Shown: positions 33,915 through 42,984 of the stretch, in pieces
Layout of the letters: each line of letters begins with the position of its first letter
Numbering within the stretch: position 1 is the first letter of the stretch
Notes under the pieces: generated by a model
What the model saw: only the letters and a program-made list of their open reading frames with translations
What the model was told of the DNA's origin: nothing
The model's database searches: none
Origin: Stomorhina lunata
Taxonomy: Eukaryota > Arthropoda > Insecta > Diptera > Rhiniidae
Length of the DNA stretch: 64,000 nt
NCBI GenBank assembly: GCA_933228675.1
Contig: OW121743.1
Span: 51,877,215-51,941,214 of the forward strand
Direction of reading: 5' to 3'
Program-made: the position numbers and the translations under genes

Positions 33915-35201
33915 AAGAGTGTTCTAAAAAAAATATGCATTTACTATTTTAGACAAAATTTATAGATAGTGCAAGAAATAATTTATTTTTTGATCAAGTT
34001 AGTTTCTATAGATATGTCAGATACTATTATTTTAGAAATTATTAATTTTCAATAGTTATTTCAATCAAAATGGACTGCGAAAAAAAAGTTCGTGAAAATA
34101 TAATTAAAACTTTTCAAAAAAATCCGTCATGGACTTTTAAAAAAATAGCTAAAAATTTGAAAGTTGACACTCGAACGGTTTCTAATGCCATCAGACGGTA
34201 TAAGGAAAACCTGAGCATTGAAAGAAAACCTGGATCAGGGAGGAAAAAAGGTCCTACAGATATTGGTAAGGCAAAAGAAGTCGAGCGACTCTTTCGAAGA
34301 GCGCCTAACACTTTTTTAAGAAAAGCAGCTCGTACGGTGAAATGTTCTACGAATTTTGCACATAGAGTCAAAGCTTATGCTGGACTGAAGACAATACAAA
34401 GTCCAAAAGGTTCCAGATCGCAATGCTATAAAGAACTTAGAAGCAAAAAAACGAGCGAAAAAATTGAAGTCTGATTTTATAAAAAAATACACCTGTTGTG
34501 TGATGGATGATGAAACATACGTACTGGCAGACTTTTCTCAACTTCCTGATCAAGATTTTTATGTTGCTGATAAACGGGGCAATGTTCGGCAAGAGTTTCG
34601 CACAAAAAACAAACAAAATTCCCTAAGAAGTTTCTCGTGTGCCAAGCTATTTGCAGTTGTGGCAAAAGAAGTAAAGTATTTGTGGCATCTGGCACAATAA
34701 ACGCAGAAATTTATATAAAGGAGTGCCTACAAAAACGGTTGTTACCCTTTTTAAGAGAGCACAGAGTGACTACATTTTTTTGGCCCGATTTGGCATCATG
34801 CCATTATGGAAAAAAGGCACTTGAGTGGTACTCAAAGAATAATGTAATTTTTGTACCACGAGAGGCAAATCCACCTAACTGTCCAGAACTTCGGCCTGTG
34901 GAAAGGTATTGGGCTCTGGTAAAAAAGGAATTGAAGAACACAGGAAAGATTTCCAAGAACATGTCCGATTTTAAGCGCAGGTGGAACACATGCTCCAAAA
35001 AGGTATCAGAAGCAACTGTAAAATCTTTAATGGGAGGGTTTCCGAAAAAAGTCGATAATTTTGCAAAACCCGAGTACTAAGTAAACATTTTAATGCTAAA
35101 TGATTTTGTATAATATTTGCGTATTTTGTAGAGTTTTTATATTAAAAGGTTTGATTTTTATTTAAGAAAATCCAACTACAAATTTTATTTAGAGCACTCT
35201 T
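33915..35201 (+). mobile_element. DD37E Tc1/mariner-superfamily transposon (1287 bp)
   Basis: Inverted ends AAGAGTGTTCTAAA (left) and, read inward, AAGAGTGCTCTAAA (right), with weaker similarity further in. Flanking TA dinucleotides lie at 33913-33914 and 35202-35203. The transposase shows D, D and E with 37 residues between the last two, the signature of the mosquito ITmD37E/DD37E group. Inserted in a P-family copy, and the P copy at 35700-35770 shows the unoccupied site (TCTAAAGATAATGAAAATTT). Confidence 0.92.
34070..35080 (+). pseudogene. DD37E transposase with two compensating frameshifts
   Basis: The N-terminal helix-turn-helix DNA-binding region starts at the ATG at 34070 and includes a GRKKG linker motif. 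The frame shifts near 34440 (in an A-rich run) and returns near 34605-34615, so N- and C-terminal parts share a frame while about 55 middle residues lie in another. The catalytic first Asp is in MDDETYV (34509-34511, shifted segment), the second in WPDLAS (34787-34789) and the Glu in RPVERYW (34901-34903). No other break was seen. Probably inactive unless the shifts are assembly errors in homopolymers. Confidence 0.85.
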
Positions 35202-35236
35202 TAATAAGAATTTTGAGTTTATTTCTTGCATACATA

Positions 35237-36010
35237 ATTATACCCTTCACCACCATAGGTGGAAAGGGTATTATAAGTTTGTGCTGATGTTTGTAACGCA
35301 TAGAAATATTTGTCTTAGACCCACCTTTTAGTATACCAATAGACTTAAAATAACTTTCTGAGTCGATTTAGCGAAGTCCGTCCGTTCGTCCGTCCGTCCG
35401 TCTGGCTGGCTGGACCCCCATGTAAACCTTGTAATCAAACTACAGGTCGCAATTCTAAAGATAATTTGATGAAATTTGGCACAGATCATTTTTTTGATAA
35501 TGGGACCATGGGACCATATTGAAATTGGTCAAAATCGGTCCATTATTTATGGTACCTCCCATAGGTCCCACTTCCCGGAATTGCTATATTGGCCACAAAT
35601 ATCAATATTTTTTCATGAAATTTAAAATAGATACTGCTTATGTAAATTTAAATCACTGTACCAAATTTCGTTGAAATCGGTCTCATACAAAAACGCACTA
35701 AATGAGACAAAAAATCACTAAAACGCTCGTAAATCTAAAGATAATGAAAATTTTGAGTTTATTTTTTGCATACATAATTTTTGTAACAACTGTAATCAAT
35801 TTGCCAAATTTCGAGATAATCGGTCCACATTTGACCCTAGCTCTCATATAAGTCCAAATGACGGAAACAGGTTGAATATATACGTTTTGAGAAAATGTTT
35901 GTATGATGGCAAAATTTAGCAAATATTTGTCTTTATACAGGAAAAATAACACCTTTGACCTTAGTGGTGAAGGGTATCGTATGGTCGGCTTGACCGACTA
36001 TAGCGCTTTC
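35237..36010 (+). mobile_element. P family element, complete copy
   Basis: Starts ATACCCTTCACCACCATAGG at 35240 and ends with the terminal hairpin region and CTTTCTTATTTGTT at about 36015. It directly follows the preceding P copy. It supplies the unoccupied-site comparison for the DD37E element. The 84-codon minus-strand frame at 35698-35952 is not conserved between copies. Confidence 0.75.
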
Positions 36011-36262
36011 TTATTTGTTTTTGATTACACTTGTATAATCAATTTGCCAAATTTCTAGATAATCGGTCCACATTTGACCCTAGCTCTCATGTAAGTCCAA
36101 ATGTCGGAAGCAGCTTAAATATATAAGTTTTGAGAAAATGTTTGAATGATGGCAAAATTTAGCAAATATTTGTCTTTATACAGGAAAAATAACACCTTTG
36201 ACCTTAGTGGTGAAGGGTATCGTATGGTCGGGCTTGACCGACTATAGCACTTTCTTACTTGT
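36011..36262 (+). mobile_element. Partial P family copy (3' end only)
   Basis: Repeats the last 240 bp of the previous P copy (ATCAATTTGCCAAATTTC onward) and ends CACTTTCTTACTTGTTT. Two 3' ends in direct tandem are expected for rolling-circle-type transposition or unequal exchange. Confidence 0.75.
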
Positions 36263-36362
36263 TTTTTGAAATATTACTATTTTGCCAGATATCTAATTAC
36301 ACACAAATTTTTAACTCGATTATCTCGAAATGGCAAAAATATTATACTCTATTGTTTTATTA

Positions 36363-36534
36363 AGGGGACGATATATCTTATGGGATTGAAATTCAATTTT
36401 CCATCGTGTTGTTTAATAAATTCTTATCTCTAATGGAAAGGGGACGATATATCTTATGGGGACGATATATCTTATGGGATTGAAATTCAATTTTCCATCG
36501 TGTTGTTTAATAAATTCTTATCTCTAATGGAAAA
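36363..36534. repeat. About 94-bp tandem duplication
   Basis: The segment beginning GGGGACGATATATCTTATGG and running to CTCTAATGGAA occurs twice in tandem, identical by eye, with the first 20 bp present a third time at the junction. A recent local duplication. Confidence 0.85.
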
Positions 36535-38283
36535 ACATATCCCACCTATTCAACAGAAAAATTGTTTTATCACTAGGGCCTCCAACAACATAGCTTGAAT
36601 GATTTCATTCAATCTCTGCAAAAGTCTTTAGTATAAATTTAAATACAGTAAGACCCTGCAAAAGGTTTTCCATCATGTAGTGCTTATTACATCTCACTCT
36701 GTTAACATTCATATTAAGTTTGTTTATATATCTATATCATATCTACTTAATTTTATGAAGACATTATTCCTTCGAAAGAAATAAAAGAAATATGTATAAT
36801 ATAAAATTTTATAATATAATAATATAACAACAAAGAAATCAAAATTTTATGCACAGTGGCGTGTTTGAGAAATTGAGCGAAAATACATTTGACACATAAA
36901 ATACAAAAAATAAAATAATAATCAAATACAAAACATAACTATGCACAGTGGTTTATAAACTATAAGAGATAAGGTAGTAAAGTAAGCATGTTTTTTTCTT
37001 AATTTTTTTAATAAGTTTTCGAAAACATAAAAATCTTTTAGATCGGACGTAATTGGCGAAAGTTATATGGACCCAAAGGTTCTATATACCCGAGGTAGGC
37101 AATTTTCTGTAGAACCCACTGTGCTACCGACAAATACGTTCTTAAATTTTCATCTAAAAGCCTCACACCTCTTCTCTTGACGTTTCAAATTTTGTCAAAA
37201 TCCATCTAGTAGTTTAGAAATTGCAGAGTTAATACCACTGTGCACCATTAACTTTATTTGCACACATTACTCCCCAATACTTCAATATTTAGCTTAAAAA
37301 TGCTATGGGAGGCGAAGTTTTGAGAGCTTTTAAAGGCTATGTATTATAGCTTGATATACGTGTTTAGTATCATTGGATCGGGAAAGACCAGGAGATGAAC
37401 AGTATGTGAAAATCTTTTTGAAGTGAGTAAATCTTTTTACACTTTGTATCATAAAACAAAAAAATATTATTTTTCTACTTTTTTAAGGAAAATAATTTCA
37501 ATATTTGATATTTTGTAGAAATGACTTGGATAAAGATATCACAATGAAATGTTGTAGTTATGTGGATCAAAAAGATCTAAAAACAATAGACTAAAAAAAA
37601 TTTCCAATTTTAACTGAAAAGTTCCCCAATTCCCAACTCGGGAAAAGGGGGTTTTAAAAAATGAGTTTTTTCACAAATATGGCAAAACTGACTCTATTTG
37701 CAGCGCGTTTCAAAAAAAACTTTTCTAATCCATAACACATATGTCAGAAAATATTAATATTATAATTCTTTTCAAATCGGTGTTTTGCCTTTTCAGAAAT
37801 TTTTATTTAAACTAAATTTTTTTTTACAAATTGTCATTTTTTGGAGAGGGCATGTGCGAGGACCAAAAGTCCAATTAGCAAGAAATTTCTTTTATACGCA
37901 TTCTCATTATGTTTTCTTTGAAAAACTTTAAAAATCTTTTTATGTTTCTTAAGAAAATATTTTTTTATTAGTTAAAAAATATAGCTATATTTTAGGGAAA
38001 AACTCAAAAAAAAAACGATTTTTTTTTTAAGTTTTAACTTTGAATATTTTTAACTTTTAAACGAAAGAAGATATCTATAATCAACTTTCTCAGAAATAAT
38101 ATAGAATTATATAACAAATTTAACGAATATTTTTAAAAAATTTTTGGTCCTCAGATGCTTCCATTAGATCAAAAAAAGCTTAAACAAATAGGTAAAAAAT
38201 CAACCCAAAAATTCATTTTTACCCAAATATCTCGAAACCCAAAGGAGATAACCTACACATGTAAGCATATTTTTTGTAGATCC

Positions 38284-39606
38284 CCAGTAAGAACAGTGTC
38301 AAACATTTGAAATATGATGACTTTTACATTTGATATCAAACGTTTTTTTCAGACTTTTTTCAAACCTGAACAGATGTTTGAGATTCACATTCATTTTCAA
38401 ATGAGGGTTCGTTTGAGAATAAACGTTTGAAAAATTGAGAATAAAGGTTATTCATTATCATTATCGAACCCTAAGATGATTTGAGAAAAATTTTAAAAAT
38501 GGTCTTATATAAATTTGATATCAAACCTTATTTATGTTAAAAAAAAAAATAATGTTTAAGATATTTTAATGGAATGGCATTGCCTTTCAAAGAAATTCGT
38601 TATGTCTTTCAGATTTTTTTAAAATTGATCCATATTTGACCATAAAACCTTGCTTAAAACAAGTAAGAAAAGCTAAAGTCGGTCAAGACCGACTATATAA
38701 TACCCTTCACTACTAAGTTTAAATATGGACCAACAATTAAACAAGTTTTCCTTAAGTCTTAAAGACATACATACATATACTATATGCTGTTTTTTCAAAA
38801 TTTCGAGATTTATATAATTTCCGGCTAAGGGCCTGATATGGGAGCAAGGGTCAATTGTGGACCGATTGTAACCAAATTTTGTTTATTGATTTCTATTTAC
38901 AAAATATTTATCTCTGTAGAATTTATGTAATCAAATGCATTTATCTTTAGAGTTATTAACGTTTTTGTGCTTTAATGTGTATATAAACGTCTTTTGAGAA
39001 TGTGTCTTGTATGGGAGGTATGGTCAAATATGGGCCGATTTCTACAAAATTAGGAACACTGATTAAGGTTACAATAAGCAATACCTGTGCTGAATATTAT
39101 AAAAATACAACTAAATTTGTGGCTGTAAAGGACCAAAAACTCTATTCCGGGAAGGCATCCCTATAGGAGGTACCCGAAATAGTAATCCGATTTCCAAATT
39201 TGGACCAAAATTTGAATCTGTGCCAAATTTCATCAAATTATCTTTAAAGTTATGACCTGTAGAGTGATAACAAGCTTACATGGATAACCGGCCGGCCAGC
39301 CGGACGGACATCGTTAAAACAACTCAGGGAGTGATTCTAAGTCGATTGGTATACTATGTCTCAGACCAATATTTCTATGCGTTACAAACATCAGCACATG
39401 TAGATGATATCCACATTTGAAAAACCTTTGAGAATGAGGTTTGGTAATGATTTGAAAATAAAGGCATTTCTCAATTTGAGAATAAAGTCCCCTTTTTGTT
39501 GAGAACGCTATTATTCTCAAATCAGTATGAAACGTTTGACCTTTGAAAAAAGATTTATTTTCAAATCATTCTCAATTTGAAAATAAACCTTTTTTTCTTA
39601 CTGGGT
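38284..39606. mobile_element. Candidate hAT-like non-autonomous element (1.3 kb)
   Basis: Inverted ends CCCAGTAAGAA (38284) and TTCTTACTGGG (39596-39606). Subterminal TTTGAAAATAAA and TTTGAGAATAAA motifs occur in both halves. The inner CAGTAAG start resembles hAT termini, but the 8-bp flanks do not match. A P-family copy lies inside. Confidence 0.4.
38660..39400 (-). mobile_element. P-like copy nested in the hAT-like candidate
   Basis: Begins AACAAGTAAGAAAAGCT with the hairpin AGTCGGTC, AA, GACCGACT, and ends near GCGTTACAAACATCAGCACA. Compared with 4045-4829 the outer hairpin pair is A-T instead of G-C, a compensatory change that supports selection or constraint on the stem in the family. 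Confidence 0.7.
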
Positions 39607-40371
39607 CTTCTTAAGGATAACTTAAGTTTAAAATTTCTTTTCAATCCATCCATAAATGGATTTTTGGCGAATTTTTAAAAAAGTCGAATACCCGAGGTGA
39701 CCAACTTTGAAGATCCATCAATCACTCTCCCGACCCCTCGTGGACCAGTGCTTTTGAAAACCAACTCGAATACTCTTTGACTTACAGAATTATTTCCAAA
39801 AAAAAAAAAAGATTCCGTAAACCACTGTGCAATGCCTAATCGCTATATACAGAGTAGCGATGGCAATAATTCCTATTATTCTATAACCAGTGGCAGTTGT
39901 TGTTATTGTAACTACGATATTGTTGGTAATATAGCAGAAGGGGCAGTCCTTAGTCGAAATCCTGAGATCTCCGAGTCATTCCCGTATGAATACCCGACGG
40001 CCGTGGAAACATTGTAGTAGTTGTTTTTGCCATAAATATATTTTGTTGTTGTACTGTCCATCATTGCTATCGATTGATATAAAATAAGATGCATTAAATT
40101 ATAAAGGAAGAACAAACAGTTCTTCTATATTCTTTCAACAAATTTATAATTAGACAAAAACTTAACTCTGGCAGTATAGTAAGAAACCTAATACTGATTT
40201 ATTAGCAAATAACACCACTGTGCAAGGAAATAATCAAAGCATATCCGTTCCAGTCACACACGAGTACACAAATATACATATATGTATGTCCCACTTGACA
40301 AAATTTTTAAATTTTCTGACTTCAACAATCAGATTAATGAGAAACAAAATTCTAGAACAGTGGGGCTTATA

Positions 40372-41604
40372 AAGGGTGGTTAAATTGTAAGGGCCGATGT
40401 TGAATGTGAACCTCACCTAAACGCCAAGTTTCTTTCCGAATTTTATTTGACATTTCTCTATTTCAGACTTACTCAATTTGAACCATGGAGAGATACACAA
40501 TCCAACAACGTGTTAAAGTTATCCAGACTTATTATGAAAATGGGCGTTCAAATCAAAATGCATATCGTGCACTTCGTGATTTTTTGGTCAATTGTGGAAA
40601 AATTCAAGCAAACCGGGTCTGTAGAAGATGTGAGAACACCAGTGCATGCTCGTACCAGTGCATGCTCGTATTACTGCTGTTCGCGATAGTGTGGCTGAAG
40701 AGCCGTCCACCTCAACTCATCGTCGTGCCCAACAATTGCACCTCTCACGCTCGTCGTTGATGAACATTATGCATAAAGACTTGCATTTACACGCTTACAA
40801 GGTGCAATTGGCTCAAGAACTAAAGCCTCTTGACCATTCCAAACGTCGTGAATGGGCAGAATGGTGGCAAGAAATGGCAACAGGGGATGATAAATTTTCG
40901 AAGAAAATCATCTTTAGTGATGAGGCACATTTTTACCTCAGTGGATTCTTCAATAAACAGAATTGCCGCATTTGGGCAAATGAGAATCCAAGAGGGATTG
41001 TCGAAAAACCAATGCACCCACAAAGAGTGACTGTTTGGTGCGGTTTATAGGCTGGCGGCATCATCGGGTCGTATTTTTTCCAAAATGAGGCTGGTGAGGC
41101 AGTTACTGTGAATGGTGTTCGCTATCGTGAGATGATAAAGAACTTTTTATGGCCCGAATTGGAAGATATTGATGTGGACGATGTGTGGTTTCAGCAGGAC
41201 GGTGCTACTTGCCACACAGCCAACGAAACAATGGCTCTTTTGCGCATCCAATTCAATGGCCGTGTTATCTCACGTAATGGCGATGTCAATTGGCCGCCAA
41301 GATCATGTGATTTGACAGCGTTGGACTTTTTTCTTTGGAGTTATTTGAAAGAAAAGGTGTATGTCGATAAGCTAGTAACTATTCAAGAGCTAAAGGATGT
41401 GATAATTCGGCACATTAACGGCATAGAACCTAAATTATGCCTCAGGATCATCGAAAATTTGGACCATCGGATGGAGGTGATATTTGGTTCCATACATAAT
41501 TGAGTAATACCAATATATCATAATAAAATAAAATTACAATAATTTTCTAAATAGTTTGTGTTTTATTCAAAATCAACATCGGCCCTTGAAATTTAACCAC
41601 CCGA
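40372..41604 (+). mobile_element. rosa-type (DD41D) mariner element, copy 1
   Basis: 1233 bp with 28-bp inverted ends (GGGTGGTTAAATT, then YAAGGGCCGATGTTG) and TA at both junctions (40370-40371 and 41605-41606). The outermost two bases differ between ends (AA versus TC), as in copy 2, so this is a family feature. The DD41D spacing of its transposase places it in the rosa group of mariner-like elements known from tephritid flies. Confidence 0.93.
40485..41503 (+). pseudogene. rosa transposase, copy 1 (degraded)
   Basis: Starts with a helix-turn-helix region at the ATG at 40485. An internal deletion near 40575, relative to copy 2, removes part of that domain and shifts the frame; a 16-bp tandem duplication follows at 40639-40670. 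The catalytic region is well preserved: first Asp in FSDEAH (40919-40921), second in FQQDGA (41198-41200), third in TALDFF (41324-41326), 41 residues apart. A W-to-stop change (TAG at 41048-41050) lies between the first and second Asp; copy 2 still has TGG there. A short deletion near the C-terminus removes residues present in copy 2. Not functional. Confidence 0.9.
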
Positions 41605-41641
41605 TAGAATGGTAGATATTAAGTTATTTCAAAACATCATT

Positions 41642-41673
41642 TTGAATTTAGAGCCCAGTGGCTCTAAATTCAA
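41642..41673. repeat. Perfect 14-bp-arm hairpin
   Basis: TTGAATTTAGAGCC, loop CAGT, GGCTCTAAATTCAA. Perfect stem just right of rosa copy 1. It may be a local inverted duplication scar. No function is implied. Confidence 0.85.
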
Positions 41674-41771
41674 GAACCTTGTCGAAAAAGGTAAAATCAA
41701 TAACGATTTTTGTATATTCTTTCCAATGGAAGGGGGATTGGTGGGTAACTTCGAGATAACCTAAAGCAGTC

Positions 41772-41796
41772 TATTATATATATATATTATATATAT

Positions 41797-41856
<60 letters not shown>

Positions 41857-41857
41857 A
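41772..41857. repeat. (TA)n microsatellite
   Basis: About 85 bp of alternating TA with TT interruptions. Confidence 0.95.
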
Positions 41858-42038
41858 TTCCCCGACAACATTCCAATTGGAACAAGGGGTACTTCTCCCA
41901 GACAATGAGCTGAATCCAATAATTCCATTTTTAGACTCATTGAAAATTTTTAACGCTGGCTCCGAACGGCAAATGCATTAGTTAGAGAAATTTTACATAG
42001 CCTAATACTCAATAACCAGTGGCTAGCGGAGTTATGAG

Positions 42039-42152
42039 GTGAATCGCCGCTTTTTTGAAAATTTATTTTTTCAAGTGAGTCTGGCCAGGGATCGAACTTG
42101 GGCCTCTGGTATGCTAGGCGGATGACTAACCTACTATACCACGGCGATTCAC
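42039..42152 (-). ncRNA. tRNA-derived element (SINE-like or tRNA pseudogene)
   Basis: On the minus strand an A box TGGTATAGTAGG (42130-42141) and a B box GTTCGATCC (42089-42097) are about 44 nt apart, the pol III tRNA arrangement. A TTTT follows at about 42060. The T arm pairs at 4 of 5 positions, but the anticodon arm does not fold, so it is not a working tRNA. The ends GTGAATCGCCG and CGGCGATTCAC form an 11-bp terminal stem that a normal tRNA lacks. It may be a small SINE or a tRNA relic captured between inverted ends. A frame on the same strand (41950-42282) is coincidental. Confidence 0.5.
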
Positions 42153-42984
42153 AAAAAAGCAGTCTCTTAGCTATATCAAAATTGCCTATCGACTTAGTCG
42201 TTTTGCCGTTATTGGAAATAATTATTTTATTTGGAACTGCTAAAAATTGTATGCATGTTTTCTTAACATAGACTAATGACAAAACAGCAAAAACTACAAA
42301 AAATTATTCATAAAAGTCAACTTTATTTCGTTTTTCACATATTTTTGCTTTTGATTAATGATGACCACACAAATAAGCAATAAACAAATATACTCTCATG
42401 AATATACTTACATATACACATACATATAAACTATGCATATTAGGGATCCACTTAAATTTATAAACATACAAAGAAATTTTACAAATATGGTTTTGCTCTT
42501 GTTAATTCTATCTAGAACCTACAGAAACTCATTTCAAAGAATTTAAGGGAAACCCTAATAAATATAAACTAAATTCTACATACATAAAACTTAACGATTC
42601 TGGTGGTTAGTGTATAAATTTTGGTTACAAAATCATGCCATTCATTAAAAAAACGAATTTATAGCGAACAAACAATGGAAAATTCCATTTTAAAATATGA
42701 CCAACAAAAACTTTGTTAACACTGACTTTTTATATACATAAATCCAATTTTTTTTCTTCAACACTAACAAAAAATATATTAAAACTTCAACAAAAATAAT
42801 TTTCTTAAATATATATTAATGTGACATTTATTAGCAATAATTTTCCTAGTGGACAAAGGTCAATAATTTATGGTTATAGAATCGTTAAGATAAGATTTAT
42901 GCCTCATAATTGGGAAAATACAAAAAATGTTTAAAGAAATTGTGGAAATTTCCATACCAAAATCTAATCAAGCAAATAGTCTAG
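42153..42984. other. Non-repetitive AT-rich DNA
   Basis: No array, element or supported frame seen. Confidence 0.5.

Larger units (their letters stand above)
33346..35236 (+). mobile_element. P family copy with an internal inverted duplication and a nested DD37E element
   Basis: A P copy in the opposite orientation to 4045-4829. Its first 145 bp (33346-33490) reappear inverted at 33688-33860, replacing internal sequence that the neighbouring copy (35620-35690) still has. The remainder (33861-33914 and 35202-35236) is split by a transposon inserted at a TA. The copy is non-coding: the 78-codon frame at 33413-33649 is chance. Confidence 0.7.
36853..40225. repeat. Nested region with repeated CACAGTGG termini
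   Basis: CACAGTGG occurs at about 36853 and 36946 on the plus strand and as CCACTGTG at about 37120, 37243, 39826 and 40214. The pair at 36946 and 39826 share 14-bp inverted ends (TGCACAGTGGTTTA). The pattern suggests nested non-autonomous DNA transposons. CACWRTG is the usual terminus of Transib-type elements, but I found no clean 5-bp target duplications. The frames at 39832-40115 belong to this repeat and have no recognised domain. Confidence 0.35.

Noticed and set aside
39832..40115. 61-67 codon frames as a small secreted or Tyr/Ser-rich protein
   Set aside because: The segment lies in a dispersed repeat with CCACTGTG termini; no signal peptide or domain is convincing.
42039..42152. Functional tRNA-Ala (AGC-like triplet visible)
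   Set aside because: The anticodon stem does not pair and the acceptor region is not standard, so only a tRNA-derived element is supported.
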